A model generated the notes under the pieces. The model saw only the letters and a program-made list of their open reading frames with translations, had not been told where the DNA came from and did no database searches. Positions 33,861 to 45,280 of a stretch of DNA of 64,000 nucleotides are shown piece after piece; positions within the stretch are counted from its first letter, which is position 1; each line of letters begins with the position of its first letter. This stretch comes from Ceratorhiza oryzae-sativae (lineage: Eukaryota; Basidiomycota; Agaricomycetes; Cantharellales; Ceratobasidiaceae). A program made the translations under genes and the position numbers. The stretch spans positions 558,001-622,000 of the forward strand of contig JARWMV010000249.1 in NCBI GenBank assembly GCA_030998015.1, read 5' to 3'.

Positions 33861-34372
33861 TCACGTGATCTGTAATCCGCATACATATTTAAAGACCTAC
33901 ACGAACACAGTGGTCGAATCGCTCTAGCAAAACAACAGAAATTAACATACAGGCACGAGATAAAGGGGGTGGGACGGGTAACAGAGCTCAAACGGCCAAC
34001 CAGGGTCACGAAGACGAAACAGAAGGACAAAACTAGATGTCAAAACGTTCACGAGGGAAGCGGAAGGCGCAAGAACTCTTGAGTAAATCGATAAGAGCCC
34101 AAAGCCCCTTCATATTGCCAAATATGTTGGCCATCCTAGCGAGGGGGAGTCCTTTACGAAGTAGCCAACGTGACTCCAAGTGAAGGGGGCATTCCCGGAG
34201 CACGTGCTTGATGGTCTGCGGTGTAGTATCGTCGCAAGGACACGAGAGGTCTGGGATATTTTCTATGTCTTATGAGCGGTATTCGAGGCTGTATGCACCC
34301 GAGAAGCAGTGACCGAGGATGACTTGGATGAGGCGAGATTGGACCTCGCGCCCCCTGCATCACGGCTCACGT
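33861..34372 (-). mobile_element. 5'-truncated LINE end, copy 2 (tandem)
   Basis: A second, clearly diverged copy of the same LINE tail. The minus strand has KHVLRECPL, NMKGLWALI and CAFRFPRERFDI with a stop at 34033-34035. Its 3' end (GCGGATTACAGATCACGTGA) abuts the 5' cut of copy 1. This is a head-to-tail pair of truncated insertions. Confidence 0.6.
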
Positions 34373-34923
34373 GATCTATATATTTCGCAGTCTAGATCCT
34401 GTCGGTCGAGGACATGCCGTCTGTCCTCTGCAGGCTACGTCCCATCGTCCCCCTCATAAGCAAAAGCGACTAATCAACCCTTGTTTCAAGACAAAGTGGA
34501 TTGAGGCTTTACAATTTGGACTCTTGGGCCAGACCTACTATTGCGTGCCAGAATCAGCAGAAACGGACCGTTACACCATAATGCTTCCGATTGGGCGGGC
34601 TAATTAATGTTGGTGCCAAGCACACTGGTATTTTAAGCTGGTCGATCAACTGACTTGATTGGCTCAGTGGTCATTGGCTCAGTGGTCCAAACAGAGACCT
34701 ACACACAGACCATTGTTGGAAGTGGTTTGTATCTGCACTCAGAACTGTCTCTTCTTACCCTAAACCGCAGAACCAGTACCGACTAACTTTGTCTAATTGA
34801 TCGAATACAACTCAACATTTCAATATAATAATCAATTATCGAATATCGTACTATACTCGACACCCACACCGTCTGATCCTATATCCAACTATCCTAGCCT
34901 CCGTTTCGCTGTTGCGTTCCAAG

Positions 34924-35076
34924 ATGACGAACCCGAACTTGATGCACTCGTTCAACTCGGTGGTGCTCATACTCACCCTGCTCGCGGTCTTCTCCGATAT
35001 CACACCCATGGTAGTGGAGGCGATCAAGCTGCTACTTGAAGTGGCCTGTCACCACATAAGTGCCTTTTTCTCATAA
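34924..35076 (+). CDS. Small hydrophobic protein or first exon, unidentified
   Basis: A 50-codon frame begins MTNPNLMHSFNSVVLILTLL and contains a membrane-like stretch (VVLILTLLAVF, residues 13-23), ending HHISAFFS. It could stand alone or be a leading exon of the downstream hypothetical gene. No family recognised. Confidence 0.25.
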   Translation: MTNPNLMHSFNSVVLILTLLAVFSDITPMVVEAIKLLLEVACHHISAFFS

Positions 35077-35089
35077 TAACTCTTGCGAG

Positions 35090-36592
35090 ATGACAAAGGG
35101 AAACATCCAGAACTACTTTCATCGTCGAGAAATCTACATAAACGATCAAATCTACCGTCGAGCGTTTGAGTGCTTTGAACCTCTCGCCGTACTCGCAGAG
35201 TATCGTGGATACCCGGCCAAGAGAATCAACAATAATAAGATGGGGAAAGAGGTGAGTAGAGGCGTATTTGGGGAAATGACCACCCCAGGATTATGTTTAT
35301 CCCGGCAACAGGATATGCAATGCATGCTAAGCGCGATTATTGGACCTTTGCTCTCTGGTCGAACGGCAAGTCACCGAAGGTAGCCCGTCACATACAACTG
35401 ACTAGTTAGGTGACCTTAGGACAACGAACTACTTGAGCTCGAGATGACTGCACGCAGCGGCGGTGAAATACTGATCATGCCGCTCGAGCAAGTCCAGCTC
35501 CTGACCAAGATGTGGACTGGGTCACTACGAGGCGACCCAATCACTCAGGAAGACCTCGACAGGTTCACACTAGACTTCAGACCTGGTGACCTCGAATGGG
35601 AGAGCGAGATGAGCCGAGTTGAAATGTGGAATTCTGACGACGCAGACGCGAACAATGACGAAGACCGAGAGGTGAAGCTGGGCATTGACCCGCGGACCAA
35701 GCCGAAGCGCATCGAGGCGTGGTCGAAAGCGAAGATGGACGAAGAAATGACCAAGGTAGCGAATTATTGCAGCGGATACGCAGCAGCATCAGTAGATACA
35801 ACGCTCAGGCGGAAGAAGCGAGCTCAGAAGTAGCGGGCAGGTGCCGCGGGACGATGTATGCAACTAGGCTGGCCAAACCTGAAGAGGGGCGACCTGTTTG
35901 CGAAGGGCTTAGCGCGAACGGGCGCAACCCCCAATACGAAGGAGGATCCGATTGGCCGACTAGTGAGGATAGAACACAATTTATTGATGTCTCGGACGAA
36001 GACCAACGGGAGATGGGGCATATGCCAACATTTGAAGAAGGTCCGTACTCGTATTCAGCCAGATATCTACTCTTTTTTTTTTTTTTGGTTAACAAGCCTA
36101 TTCTAATGTAGAACCGACTGGTAATCCTAAATCGATTACCGAATTAGACGATTTCGCAAGGAAGAAAAAATTGATACAAGGTACCAAAGTCTTTATTTTA
36201 TTTTATTTTGTGTGTACAACCTGCTTAACTCAAGCAGTAGCCACGGGAAATCACCCAAAGCAGCCATCACGTGAGGAAATCCATCGCTCTTTGAGCCAAC
36301 CGCCATCGACTATCTCATGTCCCGGGATAATAGAGCCGATCGCCGGTATTAGCCGACGTTTACTCACGGTCTGTGTCCCGAAAACGAAGCCCATAGATGT
36401 GGACGACATATTTGGCCTTCAACCGCGCCCGAACATCACGGGTGCTCTAATCCCTCTCGGCGACCATGGCTCCATTCCTCAGAAGCGCAGCAGTAGCTGG
36501 GTCGAGGAGGATGCTTGGGCTGGCCGCTTGGCATCCAAGAGTGCAGGAAGCGCTGTATTGCCTATGAGTGACGATGACGCCGGTCTCGACTA
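35090..36592 (+). CDS. Hypothetical multi-exon protein, part 1
   Basis: Coding-like pieces include MTKGNIQNYFHRREIYINDQ, FECFEPLAVLAEYRGYPAKR, then AMHAKRDYWTFALWSNGKSPK joined across an intron (about 35388-35420, ending TTAG) to DNELLELEMTARSGGEILIM and MPLEQVQLLTKMWTGSLRGD. Further acidic and basic stretches run to KPKRIEAWSKAKMDEEMTKV. A possible intron is 36041-36110, and a Pro/Ser-rich part ends SAVLPMSDDDAGLD at 36592. Composition and period-three structure suggest a real gene. I recognise no domain. Exon joins are tentative. Confidence 0.4.
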
Positions 36593-36679
36593 GGCCTGAT
36601 AGTGAATGTGGGGATCCCATATGGTATGTTTAGTTCAGATTTCTGGTTTTGTAATGCCCTTTGTCTTTCGATTTTCAGG

Positions 36680-37223
36680 TAACGTGGGAGCTACAACGCG
36701 GCTAGGGGGGCAAGCTATCCAACGCCGTTTCAAGAAAACACGCCCGCTCCTCAGTTTGGAGGAGGCCGAGGCGGCCTACGACATTATTTCACCCCTAGCT
36801 CATCGCTACCGCCATATCAGAGTAGATTTGACTTCGAGCACGGAAAATACTCAAGCCGATCCGCAAACCGCGATTCGAATCAACGGATCATATATCAACG
36901 GATTGGACCTCGACAATCGAGAAGTGACTCGGGCTCCTCTGAAACATGCCCACCATAATACCAACGATCAACTATGGAGTACATTCACCATCCGGGACCC
37001 TGGTGGAATTAACCACCAAAAGGCCTCCAGAGTCCCTGGGCGAGGCAGCTGTGATACAACCGAGGACGAACCGACACAAGTAGCCGCAACCCAAGTCTCT
37101 TTGATGCCCAATCATACTGGAATAGATTACAAGAATGAGCGTCCTGATGAAGTCCATCTGACAAAGGTCCAAGGTAAGAAAATTCGAAGGCTCGGACAGG
37201 CTCGGAGAAAGGCTTTGATCTAA
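36680..37223 (+). CDS. Hypothetical protein, part 2
   Basis: An open frame, probably an exon after an acceptor at about 36679 (TTTTCAG), reads GNVGATTRLGGQAIQRRFKK then TRPLLSLEEAEAAYDIISPL and ends KIRRLGQARRKALI. It may be a later exon of the gene starting at 35090 or a separate gene. No domain recognised. Confidence 0.35.
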
Positions 37224-37487
37224 TTCGCCTCTAATAGATATTGGTATTGGCTCTACCTTTCTAATTAATGGGGTGGTTGGGAATGCAATGGCGCCAGTAA
37301 CGCCCATTAAAAACAATCCCTATCACTGTGGCCTAGAGCTCTGGCGTCGGATTGGGCATCCTAATAAGCACCTTAGTTATGCGAGCGGCCAGGCTGGGCC
37401 GTCTCGATACACTGCGTTCGACCTACGGTATTAACTGCCACCCCAGGCTCCTTTCAACGGAGTAGGCCCTGCTCTAGTGAGCCGACT

Positions 37488-38477
37488 ATGCCTGTTACCC
37501 CACTAAAGCACGGCTATAACACCTTCGCCGACGATCTCTGGGGCATTCCTTTGGTAGGAATGAATTTCAATGACACGGTTGGTCGACATACGCAACCAGA
37601 ACAGCCCGGATCGCCAGGGGAGATGTCTGAACTAGTCCGAACCACAACATCGATACCCTTCATGGAAAATGTAATTTCGAACGACCCTCAAACGCCTTCA
37701 GCCCCTAGGCAATGCCAAGACAACTTCCAGTATGATATGTATCTTATGGAACGCCAAGGATTTTCTACGATCCAATCCTCTGTGCCTGACGAGGATCTAA
37801 TGCGGGCCCAGTCCCCTACCAGTAGCCTTGACGAATCAGTGGTCTCTGTTAGACCGACTGAACAAACCCCAGATGCACCTGCCATAGGAGCTGGAAACTT
37901 GTCTCTCTTCGATGGCGACGACTCAACGCATCGAACAATTCAAACCGAACCCAGTGTTGAAAGCCTTGGTGGGGTCTCCTTTGGGCGATCCACTACATGG
38001 TCACCACAACTGGCCCTTCCCAGGCGATTTGACCAAGACCATCACACCAACACCAATGCGGTAGATCAATTGAACGAATGCATGACCTATGCCTCGAGTG
38101 GATTGGTTGATGAGACCTACCGCTGCGAGCGGTTCGATGCCCCCCATACCATAGTGGATGGCGATTCGAGCTACTTGTCTGATGACCCTGAAAGCCCGCC
38201 TCGAGTACTCTGGGTCATAAACGCCAGTCTCATGAGCTCGGATTCTTCTCTTCTCCTAACGCCCCCAACCGAGGAAGCATCATACTCTATGTCAAAAACA
38301 ACTCTAGATTACTGCAATGAGCTTCGGGCATACTGGGAAAAAGAGGTTCAAGAAAAGTGGCGGATCGGGATCAGCCAGTGGAACGAGAACGACAATTTGC
38401 CACAACCGACGACTGAGGCAAAGCGAGGTGGACTAGTTCAGCGGCTCTTATCTGCCCTCCGAATGTCGGGTCGCTAA
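37488..38477 (+). CDS. Hypothetical Ser/Thr/Asp-rich protein
   Basis: A continuous 329-residue frame begins MPVTPLKHGYNTFADDLWGI. It is low-complexity and disordered-looking (many S, T, D, P), with a more structured C-terminus (TTLDYCNELRAYWEKEVQEK, LVQRLLSALRMSGR). It may be the last exon of the preceding hypothetical locus. No family recognised. Confidence 0.45.
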   Translation: MPVTPLKHGYNTFADDLWGIPLVGMNFNDTVGRHTQPEQPGSPGEMSELVRTTTSIPFMENVISNDPQTPSAPRQCQDNFQYDMYLMERQGFSTIQSSVPDEDLMRAQSPTSSLDESVVSVRPTEQTPDAPAIGAGNLSLFDGDDSTHRTIQTEPSVESLGGVSFGRSTTWSPQLALPRRFDQDHHTNTNAVDQLNECMTYASSGLVDETYRCERFDAPHTIVDGDSSYLSDDPESPPRVLWVINASLMSSDSSLLLTPPTEEASYSMSKTTLDYCNELRAYWEKEVQEKWRIGISQWNENDNLPQPTTEAKRGGLVQRLLSALRMSGR

Positions 38478-38867
38478 CCCTCAGCCTTGGGGCAATATGT
38501 GGATTCTAAGAAGCTAAATCCAGGGTTAAACTAGATGTGTATTCACTTGAAGAACATTTGGAATGATCGGCTGATTCCCACCCAACTTTATTCCTATTTT
38601 TATGTCATGGCTATTGTTCCGACTAAAATTGAATGTCATTTTGATTATTTCGATTTTGGCGAAACTAAGAAGACAGAACAAAGTAATGGTTCATTGAAAG
38701 AGGCAAGGCAATATATTACAAACACAAGTATAATGACAATCTACACTAAACGAACGTAGCTATATATCCATGAGTGGCTACACATGACTAACAGGCTGAG
38801 AACTAAAAATGCTGAAGGCAATAGTTACCCGAACAATAATTTAATCCAAAATTTCACATCAGTATAA
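38478..38867. other. AT-rich intergenic stretch
   Basis: Lies between the 3' ends of two convergent genes. It holds only a spurious 74-codon frame and no recognisable feature. Confidence 0.4.
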
Positions 38868-40264
38868 TCAGCCCACCCGCGCTTCAAGCCACTGCCAGAG
38901 TATCTGACAAGCAGTGAGGTCCTTCGTATCGGCCCTCGGCTCGTCGATTCTCGCCCACGGTATAAGATACTATCCAATGTTAGCGATATTCTGAAAATTT
39001 TCTCGCATATACCCACCTTGCCGTTGAGATCCGCGCCCGGCGCTGTTGCCGCATACAACTGAGTTAATGCTCCATATGAGCTATCATATTGCACGATGTC
39101 CTAATCAAATGCTTCAGTAAGTACCGTACGATTCTCAACGGCGCACAAACCGCCATCGCAGTAAACATGGCTCCTAAAGCGATGTGCCGCTGGATGTCGG
39201 TTCGGATGTTACCTACATGGCAAATAAGCTCATCATGGCGGGTGATTGATTAAACCACTACACTCCACATACCCGGATGCAGAGATATAGATACGATCCC
39301 TTCCTCTCCATACCTCCTTGCAAGCTCGTTCGAGAATGCGATGAGACCCTTGAGAATATCTCAGCTCAGGCGTGGCTTGTGACAACACCTCATACCCATT
39401 TGCTCTGAGAGTACAGCCCTTCAGACCCGATAGCCTTGCGTCTCTTCTCTGATTCCTCCGAATGGGGCTCCAAGGAAGCATAGTCGATGCCTCCATTCGG
39501 GGCAAACAAATGCAAAATGCTAGATACGTTGATCACGCGAGCAACACCATCTGAACGGGTAGCTTCTATCAAATTACAACGCAATGCAAATTGGGTGGCA
39601 ACTTACTTCCGCAAGGCGAAACTTTGGCTGTCCGAATCATGGTTGGAAGGAGCAGCTTGGTGAGTAGGTAATGTCCGAGAACGTTTGTGCCGAATTGGAG
39701 GTCATATCCTTCGACCGTTACTGCAGAGAGTGGCGGGGCGTATACACCCCTACCAAATCGTGCTGTCAATCTCAGTATTACGGATAACAGAGAAAAAATC
39801 ACCCATTATTAAACAAACAATGTAGCCGGGACTCTTGTCTGTGTACAACGATTAGACTTATCAATAGGGGCAAAGACCTTTGTGGCATACTCAAGGAACT
39901 GGGCAGCAGCCAGCCGAACGCTTTGCAGATCGGCTAAATCGAGCTGAAGAAATTTTGGGGGATTTTTGCCCGTAGCTTCCTCTAATCGAGCGATAGCCGC
40001 ATTGGCTTTCTTGGGACAACGAGCGGCCATATAGACTTTGACATTCTTGGCCAATAGAACCTGCATTCAAGTTAGGTTGACTACTGAAATGGATCTCGAA
40101 CATACCTTGCATGTCTCGTATCCTATTCCCGAATTGCCACTGACACTATACTCAACGCCTGTTTCTCTTAAAACAATGGTAGTTGCTCACCCTGTGACGA
40201 TCATAACGTGTCCAGTAAGGTCAGGTATTGCATCAACGCCCCATCTTGAAGCAGGTGGAAACAT
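38868..40264 (-). CDS. Short-chain dehydrogenase/reductase
   Basis: Minus-strand start at 40264 (MFPPASRWGVDAIPDLTGHV). An intron then forms IVTGGNSGIGYETCK, the TGxxxGIG cofactor-binding motif. Next come VLLAKNVKVYMAARCPKKAN, LQLDLADLQSVRLAAAQFLE and, after a ~47 nt intron, LHCLFNNGGVYAPPLSAVT and GTNVLGHYLLTKLLLPTM. Catalytic residues are in ARVINVSS (Ser) and GLYSQSKW (YxxxK). The tail runs through YDSSYGALTQLYAATAPGAD to CQILWQWLEARVG. By family it is an NADP(H)-dependent oxidoreductase of the retinol-dehydrogenase/WWOX-like group common in fungi. The substrate is unknown. All active-site residues are present. The YxxxK-following exon joins are approximate. Confidence 0.8.
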
Positions 40265-41527
40265 TTGTTCACAGAAACTGAGCGAATTCCCCATAGTGCG
40301 AGAAGAAAGGGAGAATGAGGGCCAGGATATAATGGTGGTTAAGTTGAAGGGCTAAGAACCCTTCTCGGCATTGGCTCGGATGAAACACCTGCCCGCCAAC
40401 CGCCCCTCGCGTGTTGGCCTCGTTTCGGTCCATGCACGAGCCCGCCGGGAACTGTGCCGACATAACCATGACATATGGAATTACTAGGTACAAATCTGCT
40501 CAACATGCCAAGAAAACTAGGCATGTCCGCTAAGATCCCCCATTGAATAATGCTGAATTAAGTCGAAATATAGCATTTTGAACGTAATGTTTCAAAGCCG
40601 TGGTCCAAAATCCCATTTCGGGGAGATACAAAGGCCGAGCCATCAGTACCTGCTGATCGTGGCCGTGAACCCCGTTAGCTCGGATTCCAACCCAAACTTT
40701 GAGAGTATAATATTACAGGCCACAATTCCGCGTATCATACGAATATTGAGTCCCAGAGTTTGATCTATTTGGTGTGTCTAAACCTGGTCCACCGTCAATG
40801 GCTATGAGGGCCCGCAATTCTACCAAACCCAACCTTCAGAGCAGCTCTAGAGAAAATCAACGCTATTATAGCTCGTTGTTGGACGGATTGGAGCTTCGAC
40901 CCCTGCAGGTACAATACCAAAGTAGGGTGCATTTCGTCGAATCTGTCAAAAGAAAAACACTAAAATCCTCATCTGTCATGTGGAATGTGCTCTGAAGTCT
41001 AGGCCTGGGAGAATTGTGGTCCCTCTATGTCGACCGCTATTGTAGTGTTGGCGTTTACAAAAGCACATGTCAAACGGACCAAATAACGTACGCTTCGTAC
41101 ACCCCTGAATGCTTCCCCAACCTGTGTATCGCGAATAGTCCTGCACGGCGGCCGATGCGGGAGCCACCGAGCACTAGCATCAAGACATTCCTTATGAGAA
41201 CACCTTGGTTAAGTGGAATTGAATTACAAAGTTCAATTTATATTTAGCGAACGATCAACTGTTTGTGCTCTCAATATCCGATATGATCAACGAGCCAAAG
41301 CAACATAATAACCTTTAAATGCATATGTAACTGCAGAGAGTACACAGGACAAATGTCGCAATTTGCGCAAGTGGAGGTAATCATAGCTCCGGCGGGAGGG
41401 CCTCGCCAGACTCTTCGCAGTCTAGTTTCTGTGTCGCACGCTCCCGAACAACCTATCAGTGGGTCGTGAAGTCGCCCGAGTAGTGGACCTTTTTTTTCTA
41501 CGGCGGCCGAGCAGGAGATCGAGATGT
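40265..41527. other. Intergenic region, nothing recognised
   Basis: About 1.26 kb separate the SDR gene (minus) from the 3' end of TAF11 (minus). Small frames such as 40774-40995 and 41271-41531 show no protein family or good splice structure. Confidence 0.35.
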
Positions 41528-42293
41528 TCATCGCACAAACAATCGACGGCCACGTGCAGGTTTGGCCGAGCCAATTTGGCCCGTTTGTTGTACATAGAGC
41601 TGATAAGCCGCGCGAAGATGGTCAGGGGAGAGTGGCCCTGGAGAAGTGCCAGGTGGCAAGGACTGTTCTTGGATGTGACGAGCTAAGGCATCGTCAATTT
41701 GTGAGGACAAAGCCAGGGACATCATCGCACGCACCTAATTCTATTATCTCCCCTACGAATACTTTCGAGAACCCGGCGATTACTTGGGCTACGTTTACAG
41801 AAACATTCGCACCCAATGATTGATGAATGAACTAGATGATTCCTCGGCATGAGCAAGGAGGAACAAAATTGGGATTGTCTCCACTCACTCGTCGTACGCT
41901 TTGCTTGTTCAACGTCGAACGCCGATACGTCTCGTATCTCGCCAATTGATCCGGTGTAAAGCTTCCCAGTAATAATCTTTACGCGAATCAAAAACGCTAT
42001 CAGCACCCGCCCACGAAATAAACTCCACAAACACACTTCATGTTTTCCTTGCTCTGACTCTGCCAACTCAGCTGTGCGGAATAATCATCGTCCGCCATCG
42101 CAACTGTATCATCCTCTTCCTCTTCTGCACCTTCCGGTTCAGGGGGACCACTGATGAGGATTGGAGCAATACTCCCAGCTCGACTTCCCGTTCCTCCTAG
42201 TCGCTTCATGAATGGCGAACTCGAGGGACCTGCTTCCAGCTCCGCGTCGTCTACGTCTTCCATATTCGTCGCTTTTCGTTTTTGCGCGTTCAT
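41528..42293 (-). CDS. TAF11: Transcription initiation factor TFIID subunit TAF11
   Basis: Four exons on the minus strand (42293-42037, 41976-41889, 41831-41735, 41682-41528) total 597 nt, 198 residues. The N-terminus is acidic and disordered (SSSPFMKRLGG, EEEEDDT). The TAF11/TAFII28 histone-fold domain follows: LLLGSFTPDQLARYETYRRS, TLNKQSVRR, then IHQSLGANVSVNVAQVIAGF and SKVFVGEIIELARHIQE. It ends with PGPLSPDHLRAAYQLYVQQ, the conserved 'GPL.P.HLR.AY' end of the family. TAF11 pairs with TAF13 in TFIID and helps TBP and TFIIA bind promoters in the nucleus. Without splicing the conserved domain is invisible, so automatic annotation may miss it. Nothing is broken. Confidence 0.9.
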
Positions 42294-43773
42294 GAGGTTA
42301 ATGAGACTAAGGTAGACGTGGTGGGGTACAAAAGATGATCGGGACGAACACGCGCCGGGAGAGTAAGCGCTGGGCGTTCTGTCTCGCCACCGGGCACGCC
42401 ACCTCCCAACCGTGGACTTGAGAACACTCCTTTCTCACGACAGACACTGGTAAAAGGCACGTTCTTGTATCATCAGCGCGACCAAAGAAGCCATCATTTA
42501 TAGAATCTACCATAACACACACTTCGCCTGCCCTGATTCGAATCACCCGTGCTGAACGAAGGGCATACCCGAGCGCATACGAATGATGATCACTTGGTCC
42601 CACGGGCGTCACCCCAAATACCCCAACAACACCATAATGAACCTTGAATCACGATCATTCCCGACGGTAAACATGGCAAGACCGTGGCTTTCACGCTGTC
42701 AAGATGATCCGTCCTTTTTCCTTGACTATTCGGCTACGCGGTCTTCCCTCGCCCGATTAGTCAAAGCGATGTTCCAGCTCGGCCGTATCCATGTATGGCG
42801 GCTGAAAACCGTGCATACAACCGGTTAAATTGATTTGGCTGTCTTGTTGCATTCAACATGATGGGCTCGGCATATTGGTTCGATTCGGCAGTGCCTAACT
42901 TTAGTTGGTTGATGCTAGGTACAACCAATGTTACAGTGGCGAAGGCTTCTAGCTCCGACATCTTCTTTACTCCCAATTGGATGCATGAGACTCTCCTCGA
43001 TCTTCCTCAGAAACGAGCAAAGCAGAAACATGCAACGTCTTCACCGCAACTGCTCGGGGGCACGCTTGTTCCACCCACGAGCTCAAGGCAACCTTCGTTG
43101 GCCCGAACAAGATGCGGGATTACATAGACACAGACTATTTCAACCAACTGAGGTGCTTGCAAACGAGGGGCCGCAGCAACTCCATGTGCGTTGGCCTCGA
43201 CGGGCGAATCCCAAATAGAGTATCCATCTTCTTAAAGGTGTAGCCCACGCGCATCTCGAGGTGAGCACATGATCGCGGATCGACTCGTCACGAAGGCCAA
43301 GGATAAAATAGAATACAATTGTATATATTCCAGAGGAGGATAGGGGTTGACTCGAGGCACCTTTGACAGGACAGTACGGAATCGGGGTATATAACGCTAC
43401 GGCATAGAGTGTACAGCGTGGCCTTACTCGAGGACAATGCATTTGCGAGTGCCAAGACTGTCGACAAGGGAACCTTTTCGCCAAGGACAAAGAATTATTA
43501 GGCCCGCAGCCGTACCGAATTCCAAATCGTTGCTAACCTAGAGAGACGACCGAGCGCCCCGCTTACGTGATGGCTCATATATCAAGCACAAGCTGGCGGG
43601 GCAAAATCAAGCAATCACTCCCTCTTTTCGCTCCTTCTTCCCTCCTCGGTGGCTGGTCCCCACTCGTTTGTTTCGCTCGGTCGATCTTTTTCACTTGTTT
43701 AAGTTTCAGTCTTGAAGACCCGACAACCAGTCGCTTTTTGTCCATTCCTTGTTCCAATTTTTTTTTTTGAAAG
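42294..43773. other. Intergenic region between divergent TAF11 and subtilase genes
   Basis: About 1.5 kb with only short overlapping frames. The last 100 bp before the subtilase ATG are pyrimidine-rich (TTTTCACTTG, then a T10 run just before ATG), typical of a fungal core promoter. Nothing else was identified. Confidence 0.4.
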
Positions 43774-45280
43774 ATGATCGCGTTTGCGTCGGTTGCACTC
43801 CTCGCGCTCGCCTCGCTGGCCGATGCTGCCCCTCGTGGGAAAGTTAACGTTCAAAGGGCTGTCAAGCGTGCCGGAAGTGAGCTATTTTTCGCTCGATGCG
43901 GGGTGCCTGGATGTGGGGCTGATACTTAGGGTGCTAGCAAATTCGTTCATCATTGGACTCAAGAGCCAAGATGTCGTGGATGCACACACCAACTGGATCA
44001 ACAGGCAGGTCGCCAACGCCAACAACTCATGGGTCAAGTCTATGTTTACGAACTTTACGGCTGCCAACGGTACGATCCTCGCTCTGATAAAATCCAATTT
44101 ACCCAGCTAACCGAGCAACATAGGTCTCCTCTCGTACAGTGCCGTTCTCGACCCTAATGACCCTGCCGTCTCGATGACGGATGGTTCCGTGCTCAAGAAC
44201 AAAGATGGATCTCCCATCTCGATTCTCGAGGCTGCCCGTGCGCGCTCCGACATTGAGTTTATCGAGGAGGACCAGGTGTTCAAGACCACCGCTGTCGAGA
44301 CTCAGACCAATGCCCCGTGGGGTCTGCAACGCGTGTCCAGCAACCAGCCTCTGCCTGCAGGAAGCCGTGCCAACTCGCTCACGTTTAGCTATTCGTTTAA
44401 CGACACAGCCGGACAAGGTGTTGATGTTTATGTCATTGTGCGTTCCCCAACTGCGAGGATCCCTTTGTGTTGGCGGTGCTAAATGATTTGCAGGACACTG
44501 GCATCAACACCAGCCACCAGTCATTCGAGGGACGCGCATCGTTTGGTTTCGCAGCCCCAGGCTTGCAAGAGGTCGACGACCAGGGCCATGGCACTCACTG
44601 CGCCGGAACAATTGCATCCAAGGACTTTGGTGTCGCCAAGGCTGCCAACGTGATCGCCGCCAAGGTAGGCGCTTGCATCAAACGCCACTGTGCTCCTTCT
44701 TGACGACCTTGATTAACAGGTTCTTGGTGCCGACGGCTCCGGTGCGACCTCGGATATCATCGCCGGAATCGCGTTTGCCATGCAAGCTGCGCAGGACTCC
44801 GGCAAGCCCTCTGTGATCAGCATGTCGCTCGGTGGTGGTGCTTCCCGTGCGCTCGACAACGCTGTTACGGCTGCTGTCAACTCTGGTGTCCATGTCGTCG
44901 TTGCTGCCGGTAACGAATCTGCCGATGCGAACACTTCGTCTCCCGCCCGTGCTCCGGCTGTGATCACCGTTGGGGCATCGGACATCAACGACGGCGTCGC
45001 GAGCTTTAGCAACTTTGGCCGGGGCGTCGACATCTTTGCTCCTGGTGTCCAAATCGCCTCGACCTTTATTGGCTCGAACACGGCGGCGCAGCTCTTGAGC
45101 GGAACCAGCATGGCATGCCCACACGTTGCCGGCATGGTCGCGAGCATCCTGTCCAGCGAAGGCCAGATGACGCCTGCTGCGATGTCGAACCGGCTCAAGG
45201 CTCTCGGTGCACAAGGTGTGCTGAAGAAGGTTCCAAGTGGCACGACCAACCTGTTGGCTCAGCTTCCGGGTTCGCAATGA
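43774..45280 (+). CDS. Secreted subtilisin-like serine protease (S8, proteinase K type)
   Basis: Exons 43774-43876, 43938-44069, 44124-44437, 44494-44664 and 44720-45280 give 1281 nt, 426 residues. A signal peptide [19 protein letters not shown] starts the protein. An inhibitor-I9 propeptide follows ([15 protein letters not shown] ... [11 protein letters not shown]), then the mature enzyme from about [10 protein letters not shown]. The catalytic triad is complete: Asp in VYVIDTGI (formed across intron 44438-44493), His in [13 protein letters not shown], Ser in [17 protein letters not shown]. The oxyanion Asn is in [10 protein letters not shown]. Size and order match fungal extracellular proteases that degrade protein for nutrition or during plant or fungal interaction. 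The end, LLAQLPGSQ, shows no extra domain. It looks intact. Confidence 0.93.
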
